Source: Elgaria multicarinata webbii (Eukaryota; Chordata; Lepidosauria; Squamata; Anguidae). From it: a stretch of DNA of 64,000 nucleotides. The stretch's first letter is position 1; each line of letters starts with the position of its first letter. The translations under genes were made by a program, and so were the position numbers. The DNA lies in NCBI RefSeq assembly GCF_023053635.1, contig NC_086192.1:12191501-12255500 (forward strand), given 5' to 3'. A model generated the notes under the pieces. The model was not told where the DNA came from, did no database searches, and saw only the letters and a program-made list of their open reading frames with translations. Shown in pieces: positions 40,601-49,189 of this stretch.

Positions 40601-43547
40601 CCTCTGAGTGCATATTGGCGACCAAGAGAGCAAGGAACCTGCTGTAGAGGTTGGAAGGGGCCTACAAGGCCACCGAGGCCAACCCCCTGCTCAATGCAGG
40701 AATCCACCCTAAAGCATCCCTGACAGAGGGCTGTCCAGCTGCCTCTTGAAGGAGTCTGGTGTGGGAGAGCCCACCACCTCCCTAGGGAACTGGATCCATT
40801 GTCGTACTGCTCTAACAGTCAGGAAGTTTTTCCTGATGTCCAGCCGGAATCTGGCTTCCTGTCACTTGAGCCCATTATTCCATATCCTGCACTCTGGGAG
40901 GATCGAGAAGAGATCCTGGCCCTCCTCTGTGTGACAACCATTTAAGTATTTGAAGAGTGCTCTCATGTCTCCCCTCCATCTTCTCTTCTCCAGGCTAAAC
41001 ATGCCCAGTTCTTTCAGTCTCGCCTCATAGGGCTTTATTTCCAGATCCCTGACCATCCTGGTTGCCCTCCTCTGAACACGCTCCAGCTTGTCTGCATCCT
41101 TCTTGAATTGTGGCGCTCAGAACTGGACGCAATACTCTAGATGAGGCCTAACCCGGGCCGAAAAGAGAGGAACCAGTACCTCCCGCGATTTGGAAGCTAT
41201 AATTCTCTTATGCTTTCAATGAACAAGGAAGCAGATATATGTGACTACTTACAAAAACTAGAAAAAGAAAGTTTGCCTCTTCCAAAACGATGCAAAACAT
41301 GTGTGCGTCACTTAAAAGTGAAGTTTTTCCCCTTTACAATTTATCTTTCCCCCATATGCAGATTTATTGCAGATTTAATCCAGATGAATTGACCACAATT
41401 TACAATTAAATCAACTACAATTTCCTGCATGTGGTGTCAGTCTGGCCAATTCAGAAGGAAGGCTCACTGTGTTTCATGGGACCTGTTCCCAGGGAAAGTA
41501 TACATACTTAGGATCGCAGCCTGGCAGACCAGACCTATCCATGTTTACTCAAAAGTAAGTCCCCTATGAGTTTTACTCCTTAGTTAGTGTGCACAGGATC
41601 ACAGCATTAACCTCATACTCTGAAAGCAGCACACATCAAATCCTTACTTACATGGAACTCGTATATCTCGGTGAACTTCCGATACACAACTTTTTCAGTG
41701 AGATCTTGCCACTTCACCAGAAACATGTAAACCTGACAAGGAGAGCAGATGAACACCATCAGGGTGCACAGCACTTGAGGATGGCAAGAAGACAGCCCCC
41801 TGCCCCAAGGAACTTACAAACGAGAAAACACAAAAGGAAAAACCGATGGAGGGGATGAAGAAGCATTTAGTGCAGTGGCATAGACTTGAGCTTAGATAAA
41901 GTAGGGTAGCCTTCCCCAACCTGATGCCCTCCAGATGTGCTAGGTTTCAACTCCCATCAGCCCCAGACAGCATGGCCAGGAATGCTGGGAGTTGTGGTCG
42001 AAAACATCTGTCTTTCCCCAGGTTGGGGAAAGCTGCAATAGGGCCTTCCATTAAAACACATATTGCGGAGTACGAAAGAAGCCAAAAGGATTGTATTTCT
42101 TGGGAGAGTCATTACATTTTATCTAACAGTACATTTCTGAAAGAAAACTACGAGTATATCTCACATTAACACCCACACACCCAACCTGGCTGAAATTTGA
42201 TGTGAATCCTACTTGATATGAATCCTATTGATTGTGATGAAGTTAACTGCTAAAGACACTTAGGATTACAGCTTGATTTTAATGCCATGCTCATGATTCG
42301 ATTCTACTTTTTACGGGAAAGGAAGGTCAGGAGGGGTTGTGGAGAGCACTTGGTAGAAAAGGTGGGCTTTGAAAAATGTATTTAATATTGGCTCTGTTCA
42401 GAAGACACCTTAAACCATGGCTTTAGCCATGGTGAATAAAGCAAAAAGCCTTATTCTCCGTGATTAAAGCCATGGTTTAAGGTGCCTTCTGAACACGGCC
42501 TGGCTTTCTGGCTTAACCACCATAGTTAAAGCCAAGGTGTCTTCTGCATGGTCCTGTTACCTTTCTATATTACGTTTATTTATTTATTTCTTAAATTTGT
42601 ATACCGCCCCATAGCCGAAGCTCTCTGGGCGGTTTACAAAAGTTAAAAACAGTGGACATTTAAAAAAAAAAAAGTATACAAAATTTAAAACCATCAAAAA
42701 TATATAAAAAACAACAGTATAAAACAGTATCCATGTGGTATGTAAATTCAAGGAAACCAGCTCAAAGGCGTTGGGTATCTTCAGTCTGGAGAAGAGGTGA
42801 TATGGTGGTCGCCAACTTGAGATATGTGAAGGGCTATCACATCGAAGATGGAGCCAAGAGGGCAGGACCCGAACTGATGTGCTCCAATTTCAAGGCAGGG
42901 CGCTTTGACTAAACGTTAGGAAGAGCTTCCTGGTTGTACAAGCTGTTTGACGCTCAGATGGGCTCAGTCCTGCTGCCTGAAATCCTTTCAACTGAAGACT
43001 TGGAGATTGAACCCTGGAGCCTGCAATACGCAGTAAATTCTCTTCCTCTGTGTTGTGGCTCTTCCTAACCCTGTCATTCACACAAATATTCCCATTCCAG
43101 TTCACTAGACCAGGATGGGCAGATCTCCGGATGTTATGTGCCAGAAGCCCTTGCCAGCACAGGCAAATAGTCAGGAACGCTGGGTGTGGTTTTTATGCTT
43201 TTGATGGTTTTAAATTTCTGTATATTTCTTTTTAATGTTCACTGTTTTAAACGTTTGTAAACCGCCCAGAGAGCTTCAGCTATGGGGCGGTATATAAATG
43301 TAATAAAAAATAAATTAATTAATTAAAATAAAAGATCTGGACAGCGACTTTCTGCACACCAGCTGCCTGCTCCACCCACCCACCCACCCACACCCATGAA
43401 CCTAAACTGGGCTGAATCAGATACTTGCAAATGTATCCGAGGCAATTGCATTAATTTCCAGGTACTTACATAGTGTTGGCTTGGGAAAAATCTCTTCTCG
43501 TAGCCAAGAAGTTCAATATGTCTGATGTAGGTGCCAGAGTCCCCCAT
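28538..43547 (-). CDS. NCF1: NCF1 (p47phox), complete, eleven exons
   Basis: p47phox is the cytosolic organiser of the phagocyte NADPH oxidase. When phosphorylated it opens, binds membrane lipid and p22phox, and brings p67phox. Exons in transcript order: 43470-43547, 41652-41732, 39771-39846, 37128-37293, 35593-35648, 34164-34286, 33448-33555, 32704-32821, 31464-31571, 30203-30345, 28538-28647. These sum to 1167 nt (388 residues; human 390), with phases all agreeing. Order: PX domain (about 1-125), SH3A with GWWFCQ, SH3B with DGWWVVR, polybasic autoinhibitory segment with PPRRSTIRNS and RRNSIKF, and the C-terminal PAIPPRPS ligand for p67phox SH3. Human Arg90 is kept, Arg43 is Lys, and Pro76 of the PX PxxP is Ser. 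The gene lies downstream of GTF2I on the same strand as in mammals. Confidence 0.97.
28910..29160 (-). mobile_element. L2-like 3' tail
   Basis: Complement of the tail: caccgccccatagccgaagc and tctgggcagtttaccaaag. Confidence 0.7.
29290..29590. mobile_element. MITE-like relic holding a CR1 insert
   Basis: The ends ggtgactccgatgtcagtgg and ctaaaggagctgtccaaag recur around 37590-37730 and 39460-39615. A sense CR1 3' end (about 29333-29510) splits it. Confidence 0.5.
29333..29510 (+). mobile_element. CR1 LINE 3' end
   Basis: Sense copy: ggacaaccatctgtcaggga through ttctatgattctatgattct. Confidence 0.88.
29604..29979. mobile_element. MITE with inverted termini
   Basis: Left ttgttcacacaacacactaa pairs with right ttagcaagttgtgtgaacag. 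The interior is aaccatgggttgttt-type repeats. In the last NCF1 intron. Confidence 0.6.
30203..30345 (-). CDS. NCF1: NCF1 exon 10 (autoinhibitory region)
   Basis: Encodes [20 protein letters not shown] and [20 protein letters not shown]. Basic residues and most phospho-acceptor positions of human p47phox are kept; human Ser304 is Thr. Donor gtaagt. Confidence 0.95.
30770..31432 (-). mobile_element. L2 LINE 3' end
   Basis: Same subfamily as 16197. The minus-strand frame has [20 protein letters not shown] and [20 protein letters not shown]. It ends about 30 bp from NCF1 exon 9. Confidence 0.9.
31464..31571 (-). CDS. NCF1: NCF1 exon 9
   Basis: Encodes [20 protein letters not shown] and [15 protein letters not shown], the end of SH3B and the start of the polybasic region. 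Confidence 0.95.
31822..32112 (-). mobile_element. CR1 LINE 3' region (second subfamily)
   Basis: Has ccatctagtccaggactctg and catgttccccagcaactgg, as at 22927. Confidence 0.8.
32457..32603. repeat. 15-bp minisatellite
   Basis: About ten units of gatggacctccatgg with single-base variants. Because the unit is a multiple of three, it gives repeated open frames on both strands. It is intronic, about 100 bp past NCF1 exon 8. Confidence 0.92.
32704..32821 (-). CDS. NCF1: NCF1 exon 8 (SH3B)
   Basis: Encodes [20 protein letters not shown] and [18 protein letters not shown]. The Trp equivalent to human Trp263 is kept. A 15-bp minisatellite starts about 100 bp beyond its donor. Confidence 0.96.
32822..33447. 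other. NCF1 intron 7, nothing recognised
   Basis: No repeat family or exon recognised. Confidence 0.4.
33448..33555 (-). CDS. NCF1: NCF1 exon 7 (SH3A end)
   Basis: Encodes [20 protein letters not shown] and [15 protein letters not shown]. The Trp equivalent to human Trp193 is kept. A decayed copy of this exon's end lies at 33718-33775. Confidence 0.96.
33718..33775 (-). pseudogene. Decayed partial copy of NCF1 exon 7
   Basis: On the minus strand gaaccgacggatggtctaga and tgaagaagg line up with the exon 7 end gaaccgatggatggtccaga and tgaagaaca, and continue to a splice-donor-like cacag|gttggg. By eye it is about three-quarters identical over some 55 bases. Not usable as an exon: the frame is broken. 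Confidence 0.65.
33762..33930. repeat. Minisatellite built on the exon 7 motif
   Basis: At least six repeats of cggttctaggtagtcaa and ccaacctcccagca variants. The core cggttctaggt is the complement of the exon 7 Leu-Glu-Pro codons. Confidence 0.85.
34164..34286 (-). CDS. NCF1: NCF1 exon 6 (SH3A, first part)
   Basis: Encodes [40 protein letters not shown], the first SH3 domain with its RT loop. Acceptor cttatag, donor gtaaga. Confidence 0.96.
34424..34905 (-). mobile_element. CR1 3'-end doublet
   Basis: Unit 1 is 34424-34629 and unit 2 34630-34905, joined at gtttttcctgaacatagaat, the same CR1 point as at 17757 and 44335. Confidence 0.85.
35047..35352 (+). mobile_element. Sauria-type SINE
   Basis: Full copy from gagcctcatgtggtacagag to gcttgcacgagaggtgcctt, nearly identical to 6396-6702. 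Confidence 0.88.
35593..35648 (-). CDS. NCF1: NCF1 exon 5
   Basis: Encodes [18 protein letters not shown], the PX-SH3A linker. Acceptor cctgcag, donor gtaggg. Confidence 0.94.
35927..36300 (+). repeat. Left arm of an inverted duplication around NCF1 exon 4
   Basis: Contains cagcacccatgccgataaca, ctagcgccactaaatccttt and an antisense CR1 end from 36104. The reverse complement of 39083-39452 matches it with few differences, including the CR1 junction catagaatcctagaagagta. Confidence 0.85.
36104..36380 (-). mobile_element. CR1 LINE 3' end
   Basis: Antisense CR1 tip starting catagaatcctagaag, inside the left arm and continuing past it. Confidence 0.8.
36600..36914. mobile_element. hAT relic, ...GCACAGCCCTA end
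   Basis: Ends cggagcacagccctac, matching the termini of elements at 55987 and 58716. The left end is not found. Confidence 0.4.
37128..37293 (-). CDS. NCF1: NCF1 exon 4
   Basis: Encodes [40 protein letters not shown] and [15 protein letters not shown]. Trp80 and Arg90 (human numbers) are kept. The exon sits between two arms of an inverted duplication. Donor gtgagt. Confidence 0.95.
37294..37800. other. NCF1 intron 3, right part
   Basis: Holds a scrap of the ggtgactcc...gagctctga MITE-like family (about 37590-37760). Otherwise nothing firm. Confidence 0.4.
37808..38660 (+). mobile_element. L2 3' end split by an L2 tail and a CR1
   Basis: L2 sense text (ggcgcctcctgaaaacctca) at 37808-37900 resumes at about 38575-38660 (gtatataaatattgtaaata). 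Between them lie an antisense L2-like tail (37905-38157) and an antisense CR1 3' end (38163-38562). Confidence 0.65.
38661..39082. other. NCF1 intron, unassigned
   Basis: A 134-codon open frame at 38663-39067 has no recognised motif and no splice context. I see no support for a gene. Confidence 0.35.
39083..39452 (-). repeat. Right arm of the inverted duplication around NCF1 exon 4
   Basis: A sense CR1 3' end (39083-39270) followed by caggcttacgatagttgagg and gttatcggcatgggtgctga. It is the reverse complement of 35927-36300. Confidence 0.85.
39460..39615. mobile_element. Palindromic MITE-like element
   Basis: gtccgaggtcaatggggcgg and ccgccccactgtcatcggac are inverted, and a half copy follows (accgccccactgatatcgga). 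Confidence 0.5.
39771..39846 (-). CDS. NCF1: NCF1 exon 3
   Basis: Encodes [20 protein letters not shown] and IPHLS. The human motif here is IIPHLPAPKW; the second proline of PHLP is Ser. Donor gtaagc. Confidence 0.95.
39945..40072. mobile_element. MITE with GTATTTCTTCGATT end, partial
   Basis: Ends caatcgaagaaatacggtat; interior ctaaaaatggggtgcgtctt. A fuller copy is at 50957. Confidence 0.55.
40638..41215 (-). mobile_element. CR1 LINE 3' end
   Basis: Antisense copy from ggttggaaggggcctacaag to ggaagctataattctctt. The minus-strand frame has [20 protein letters not shown]. Confidence 0.88.
41652..41732 (-). CDS. NCF1: NCF1 exon 2
   Basis: Encodes [20 protein letters not shown] and TEIYEFH, part of the PX domain. 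It begins GTTTAC, not the GTGT of human exon 2. The human Arg43 position is Lys. Confidence 0.96.
41907..42034. mobile_element. hAT-type palindromic MITE
   Basis: Left agccttccccaacctgatg, right ccaggttggggaaagct; same family as the doublet at 23578 but diverged. Confidence 0.6.
42393..42546. mobile_element. MITE related to the 62-bp array
   Basis: Left gttcagaagacaccttaaac and right ttaaggtgccttctgaacac are inverted. A further repeat unit follows to 42546. The termini match the tandem unit at 10531. Confidence 0.65.
42572..42740 (-). mobile_element. L2-like 3' tail
   Basis: Complement of the tail: accgccccatagccgaagct and gggcggtttacaaaag. Confidence 0.7.
43190..43330 (+). mobile_element. 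L2-like 3' tail
   Basis: Sense tail: gtaaaccgcccagagagctt and cagctatggggcggtatata, ending in aat-rich repeats. Confidence 0.7.
43470..43547 (-). CDS. NCF1: NCF1 exon 1
   Basis: ATG is the complement of 43545-43547. Encodes [20 protein letters not shown] and FPSQHY; two residues longer than human before IRH. Donor gtaagt. Confidence 0.95.
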
Positions 43548-43665
43548 GGTTGCTGCTGGATAGCTCAGATCGTTTTGGGCTATTCCTGGAGATTATCACA
43601 ACCTCTCTCTCTCTCTTTCTCTCTCTCTCCAAGCTGTGCTAAGCGGGCTGCAACTTTTATCTCTT

Positions 43666-43680
43666 CGAAAGAGGAAGTTT
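43666..43680 (+). promoter_or_regulatory. PU.1/ETS-like site upstream of NCF1
   Basis: cgaaagaggaagttt contains AAAGAGGAAGT, close to the PU.1 consensus, about 125 bp upstream of the NCF1 ATG. PU.1 is known to drive the mammalian NCF1 promoter. A CT-rich tract lies at 43600-43630. Confidence 0.45.
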
Positions 43681-43862
43681 GATTTTCCCACATTGTTTGT
43701 CCATTATGTGGGTTTAAGTGTGTACGTGTGTGTGTGTGTGTGTTCTTTCTCTTTTCCTGTTCTGCTTTCCATTTTCTGCACCTGTTGCTCATTCCTGGGG
43801 GAGTGCCAAACCCCAACCCACCAAACGGCAGGGGTGCGTCTGCCTCCCCAATTCTGGTGACT

Positions 43863-44011
43863 AGGGCCATAGCTAGACCTAAGGTTTATCCCTGGATCGT
43901 CCAGGGGTCAAACCTGTTCATCTAGGTGACACAAAGGGGATCCAGTGCTCAGGCAGGGGCGAACCCTGGATGATCCCAGGATAAACCTTAGGTCTAGCTG
44001 TGGCCTTGGAT
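43863..44011. mobile_element. MITE, AGCTAGACCTAAGG family
   Basis: Left ccatagctagacctaaggtt and right aaccttaggtctagctgtgg are inverted; interior gtgacacaaaggggatccag. The copy at 48475 has the interior in the other orientation. Confidence 0.75.
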
Positions 44012-44127
44012 TAACACAATAAACCATTCTTAAAAGATAAGATTCAACTAGCCAGGCCCGTCTGACGTTATATCTGCATTGTGGAAACCTCACACCTGAA
44101 GAGAGTCTGTGGAAACAGAAGTTCTAG

Positions 44128-44562
44128 AATAAAACTTCCTGACTGTTAGAGCAGTACGACAATGGAACCAGTTACCTAGGGAGGTTGTGGGCTCTCCCAC
44201 ACTCGAGGCCTTCAAGAGGCAGCTGGACAACCATCTGTCAGGGATGCTTTAGGGTGGATTCCTGCATTGAGCAGGGGGTTGGACTCGATGGCCTTGTAGG
44301 CCCCTTCCAACTCTGCTATTCTATGATTCTATGATCAGGAAAAACTTCCTGACTGTTAGAGCAGTACGACAATGGAATCAGTGACCTAGGGAGGTTGTGG
44401 GCTCTCCCACACTAGAGGCCTTCAAGAGGCAGCTGGACAGCCCTCTGTCAGGGATGCTTTAGGGTGGATTCCTGCCTTGAGCAGGGAGTTGGACTCGATA
44501 GCCTTGTAGGCCCCTTCCAACTCTGCTATTCTATGGTTCTATGATTCTATGAATAGGATTAG
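44128..44562 (+). mobile_element. CR1 3'-end doublet
   Basis: Two sense CR1 ends, 44128-44335 and 44336-44562, joined at ctatgatcaggaaaaacttc. Both units start near the same CR1 point. Confidence 0.88.
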
Positions 44563-44637
44563 CTGTTTCTGCTGCAGCAACACACTTCTAGCACATATGC
44601 AGGTTATGCTCTTAAATAATCCCAAATTCGTTCTTGG

Positions 44638-44920
44638 TCACACTCAGGTCCTCTGGGGTGAACTTACTTCAGTCAGCTAAAACTAGGCTGACATCAGTTT
44701 CCCAGAGGACCTTTTCTTCTGTCGCCCCCCAGATTGTGGAAGGGCCTGCCAGAGGAGATGCGTAAAATTAACTCTCTTTGTGATTTTAAAGCAGCCTTAA
44801 AGACTAGCCTTTTCCAGCAGGCCTTCCCAGATCAACGTAAAATCAAGAATTTTTAAGATGTGTTATTCCTGTACTAACGTTGTTGCTCACCTCGATCCAA
44901 AGGGAGAGGTGGGTAAGAAA

Positions 44921-44970
<50 letters not shown>
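44638..44970 (+). mobile_element. L2 LINE 3' end with (ATT)n tail
   Basis: Sense text cactcaggtcctctggggtg and cccagaggaccttttcttct, then gggagaggtgggtaagaaat and (att)n from about 44922. Confidence 0.75.
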
Positions 44971-44971
<1 letters not shown>

Positions 44972-45001
44972 GCCAAGCGACACCCATCTTTTAACTGTGA
45001 A

Positions 45002-45500
45002 TTTGTTTTCCTGAGGGGAGACAGGATAGAGGTGGACAAAATTATGCATGGTGTGGAGAACGTGGACAGGGAGACATTTTTCTCCCGCTTTCAATATACC
45101 GGAACCCAGGGTTATCCCATGAAACTGATTGGTGAGAGATCCAGGACAAATAAAAGGAAGGACTTCTTCACACAGTGCAGAGTTAAATTATGGAACTCAC
45201 TCCCACAAGATGTAGTGATGGCCACCAGTCTGGATGGCTTCAAAAGGGAGTTGGAGAAGTTCCTGGAGGCGAAGGTTATCCAGGGCTACTAGCCCTGATG
45301 GTTGTGTGCTATCTCCAGTATTTGAGGCAATAAGCCTGTGTGCACCAGTTGCTGGGGAACATGGGCGGGAGGGTGCTGTCGCACCATGGCATGCTTGTTC
45401 ATCCCTAGCCGATGGCTGGTTGGCCACTGTGTGAACAGAGTCCTGGACTAGATGGACCCTTGGTCTGATCCAGCAGGGCATTTCTTAGGTTCTTCACTTC
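45002..45500 (+). mobile_element. CR1 LINE 3' region (second subfamily)
   Basis: Sense frame reads DRIEVDKIMHGVENVDRETF; later ggatggcttcaaaagggagt. Ends ccagcagggcatttcttagg. Confidence 0.85.
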
Positions 45501-46009
45501 TATAAATGATTTCTGGAAATCATTACATGGCTGGGTCACAGATGCCTCCAAACGAAGAACTGCCTGAAGCGCTTATTCATTTGTCTGCATGTTGCAGCTT
45601 GGGATACTACGTTGTCTTCCCTCTTCCCCATGCCTTCGCAATGACGGAGGCAGCTTCTGCTGTGGACGGCGGTGCTGTAATGAACAAGTACAAGGGTGTC
45701 CTAGTCACTGAGACAGCAATGCTGCATGTATAAGATGATCCACCGATTCCATATTTACCCAAGTGAAAATACTTGCAGTAAAAGGATGGTACCACTAGAG
45801 GCGCCCAAACGCACATACGCAGAAACAGACATGAAAGAAAAGGGGAAAAGGATACAGGGTCTTTCGAGGACGTCACCAGCGAGGATGACAAAAGTCCGCC
45901 TATACGCAAGGCCCTGTTGCTACAAAAGGAGACGGGGATTTGAAGGACATGTGACCCTGGGGAAACGGAACTCAACGCAGTAAAGGGAAAGATTCGATGG
46001 CAGGGAGAG

Positions 46010-46010
46010 A

Positions 46011-46061
<51 letters not shown>
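46010..46061. repeat. (ATT)n microsatellite
   Basis: About 17 ATT units leading into the reverse SINE. Confidence 0.95.
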
Positions 46062-46062
<1 letters not shown>

Positions 46063-46282
46063 TATTGCATTTATATCCCGCCTTTTTTCCTCCAATGAAC
46101 CCGAGGCAGCAGATATAATCCTCCTCTCCATATTGCCCTTACAACAACCCTGTGAGGTAGGCTGAGCTGAGAGTCTGTGACTGGCCCAAAGTCACCCAGT
46201 GGGTTTCCATGGCCGAGTGGGGACTAGAACCCGGATCTCCAGACTCCTTGTCTGATACTTTAGCGACTACACCACACGTCAT
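46062..46282 (-). mobile_element. tRNA-derived SINE with L2-like tail
   Basis: Reverse copy of the 25550 element: tttatatcccgcctttttt, caaagtcacccagtgggttt and ctacaccacacg. Confidence 0.8.
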
Positions 46283-46905
46283 AGAATCATAGAATAGTAA
46301 AGTTGGAAGGGGCCTATAAGGTCATCAAGTCCAACCCCTGCTCAATGCAGGAATCCACTCTAAAGCATACATGACAGAGGGTTGTCCATCTGCCTCTTGA
46401 AGGCCTTGAGTGTGGGAGAGCCCACCACCTCCCTAGGTAACTGGTTCCATTGTCGGACTGCTCTAACAGTCAGGAAGTTTTTCCTGATGTCCAGCCGGAA
46501 TCTGACTTCCTGTCACTTGAGCCCGTTATTACATGTCCTGCACTCTGGGAGGATCGAGAAGAGATCCTGGCCCTCCTCTGTGTGACAACTTTTCAAGTAT
46601 TTGAAGAGTGCTTTCATGTCTCCCCTCCGTCTTCTCTTCTCCAGGCTAAACATGCCCAGTTCCTTCAGTCTCTCCTCATAGGGCTTTGTTTCCAGACCCC
46701 TGATCATCCTGGTTGCCCTCCTCTGAACACGCTCCAGCTTGTCTGCATCCTTCTTGAATTGTGGAGCCCAGAACTGGACGCAATACTCTAGATGAGGCCT
46801 AACCAGGGCCGAATAGAGGAACAAGTACCTCACGTGATTTGGAAGCTATACTTCTATGAATGCAGCCCAAAATAGCATTGGCCTTTCTTGCAGCCATATT
46901 CACTT
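46283..46905 (-). mobile_element. CR1 LINE 3' end
   Basis: Antisense. The minus-strand frame has [20 protein letters not shown] and [20 protein letters not shown]. Confidence 0.9.
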
Positions 46906-47389
46906 AAGTGTGGCATGCAACGTTATGGTGCATTTAAAAACAACAACGCGTGAGGAGACGCCTCGACTACGACGTGCAGCTCTTCCCTTCCCATGACCAC
47001 ACACTGGTAATAATAATATCATTTCTATACTGTCCAGTAACCAAGACGCTCTGTGTTTCACAACTCACAAAAAATACAACCACAACCTTATAAACATAAA
47101 CACCACCCAATACCACATAATATGACATTATAATAAAACACAAGCTAAATATTTTAATATACAAAATTTAAAGCACTTTAAATAGCTTAAAACAATTTCA
47201 ATAACAGACCAGTGCAGGCAGCTGACATATGTGCCCCATCACAAGCCATTAAATGCCTGAGAGTGGAGGGCCATCTTTAACTTGGGGCTGAAAAGTTGAC
47301 AGTGTTGGAGCTAGATGGCTCTCAGTGGGGAACTCATTCCAGGGGGCCACCACCGTGAAGGCCCTCTCCCTTGCCGCCTTCCGAACCTG
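46906..47389. other. NCF1-GTF2I spacer, AT-rich, possible L2 scrap
   Basis: ggccaccaccgtgaaggccc near 47345 resembles the L2 phrase for RAFTVVA in antisense. Otherwise nothing. Confidence 0.35.
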
Positions 47390-47795
47390 TAGTTTGTGAC
47401 CTACAAAGTCCTATACAGCTTGGGATCAGGCTCACTGGAAGACTACATTCTCCCATCCAGTTCATTAGATCTTCTGGAGAGGTCCTTCTTTCGTGCCACT
47501 GTCAGAGCCACGTTTGGTGGTGACCTGAAAGAGGGCCGTTTCGTGGCCACTCCATGACAATAGAAGGTATGCTTCCCCCCTACCCCACTGTCCTTCCTCC
47601 AGGAGATAGATATCACTTTATTTAAGAAGGCCTTTAACCTGTAGGTGGGTCTGGTGGGTTGAGTGCTATTTTTAATACTTTTTTTTCTGTTTTGGTTACG
47701 TTTTTATTGTATTTTAGTCCATTTTAATTGGTTGTGTAAGCCGCCCTGCATGCCACTTTTTGGTAGAAATGCAGAGTACAAATAAAATAAAGAAT
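47390..47795 (+). mobile_element. L2-like LINE 3' relic
   Basis: gacctacaaagtcctatacagc and a 3' UTR ending gcagagtacaaataaaataaa. Diverged. Confidence 0.55.
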
Positions 47796-48324
47796 TCACT
47801 GCAAGCCAGGATTCAGAAGCAACCTACTTATCATTCTGGAGAAGCAGGGCTGTAGAGTTTTACTCAGGAGAGTCAACGATTAGCTCTTAGGGTGAATTGG
47901 TTTGCTCATGCCCTCCTTCCGTAAAAGGGACAAAGGTCTGTTCCTGTGAAGCATTGCTGAACATGTATTCAACAGCCCTACAGATTAAGAGGTAATTTGC
48001 GTACGTGCCACATTCTAGCAGCTAGAGCCAGGGTAGTTCTGCTTTTGCCATTTACCCCGAAAGAAATTCAAAAACAATTGCACCACATATGAAAAACCAT
48101 TATTGAGTAAGGCTGTTGTAATCACACGGCATGAGCCTAGGCGTCCTTACTCAGAAGTAAATCCTACTGAATTTGGTAGAATTTATCTGTAATTTACCTG
48201 AGATCCTAGTGATATAGGACGGGATACAAATGTTTTAAATAAATAAATAATAGAATATACGCCCAATAGGTAGGTTTAGGATTGTGGTGTTTGTTCTAAA
48301 GAATAAACTCAGAGATGCTGAATA

Positions 48325-48406
48325 TCATAGAATAGCAGAGTTGGAAGGGGCCTACAAGGCTATCGAGTCCAACCCCCTGCTCAATGCAGGAATCCACCCT
48401 AAAGCA
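48325..48406 (-). mobile_element. CR1 3' tip
   Basis: catagaatagcagagttgga to ggaatccaccctaaagcat. Confidence 0.85.
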
Positions 48407-48474
48407 TAATATAAAGTAATATATTATTACTAACCATGTAGTAGAGAGCGTTCTGCTACATGGCCTGGAATCTA

Positions 48475-48616
48475 TGGCCACAGCTAGACCTAAGGTTTAT
48501 CCTGGGATCATGCAGGGTTCACCCCTGCCTGAGCACTGGATCCCCTGTGTGTCACCTAAATGAACAGGTTTGACCCCTGGACGATCCAGGGATAAACCTT
48601 AGGTCTAGCTATGGCC
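48475..48616. mobile_element. MITE, AGCTAGACCTAAGG family
   Basis: Near reverse complement of 43863-44011: ccacagctagacctaaggtt to aaccttaggtctagctatgg. Confidence 0.75.
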
Positions 48617-49189
48617 CAAGAGAGTTTGGTTAAAAAGCCATTTAAGAATTGCTACCTTTTCATCGGTCTGCTTTTGTCTCCACGATCACACTACGTTTAA
48701 GAGCCATTAAAATAGCTTTCGCCATCCGGGATTGCAATTAACCATAGCAGTAGCGATTTCACATTAATGTGCAATGCAAAGACGCGTTCTGGTGTATGAG
48801 ACACCGATTTTTTTTCCATTATTGAAACAATCTGGACATATCAAAGGCCATGACGGCACGGCCCTTAAATAACCACTACACTTGATTTTGAGTTGAATTA
48901 CAGTCGAGTTGCCAGCCCATGTTAACTTGATGCCAGCCTCATTGCTTTCGGTGCCCGGGATTCATGGTCACACTGTTTAAATAGTACCCCTGAGCATATG
49001 CAAAGTGCCTTCACCAGAGCATTGTGAAACCATGCTAAATGGCTTATAGCTTCTAACATAGAAGGGATATCCGTTTGGGTCCAAGAGGTTGTAAATTTGT
49101 CCCCGAGAGAGGGAGTGGTGCCAGCCAGAAAAGGGCTGACCTGGACAGTATTAATAGACCAGTGGCTAACATCTTTACGGGGACTCACC
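48617..49189. other. Intergenic, nothing recognised
   Basis: No gene, RNA or clear repeat seen. Confidence 0.4.
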
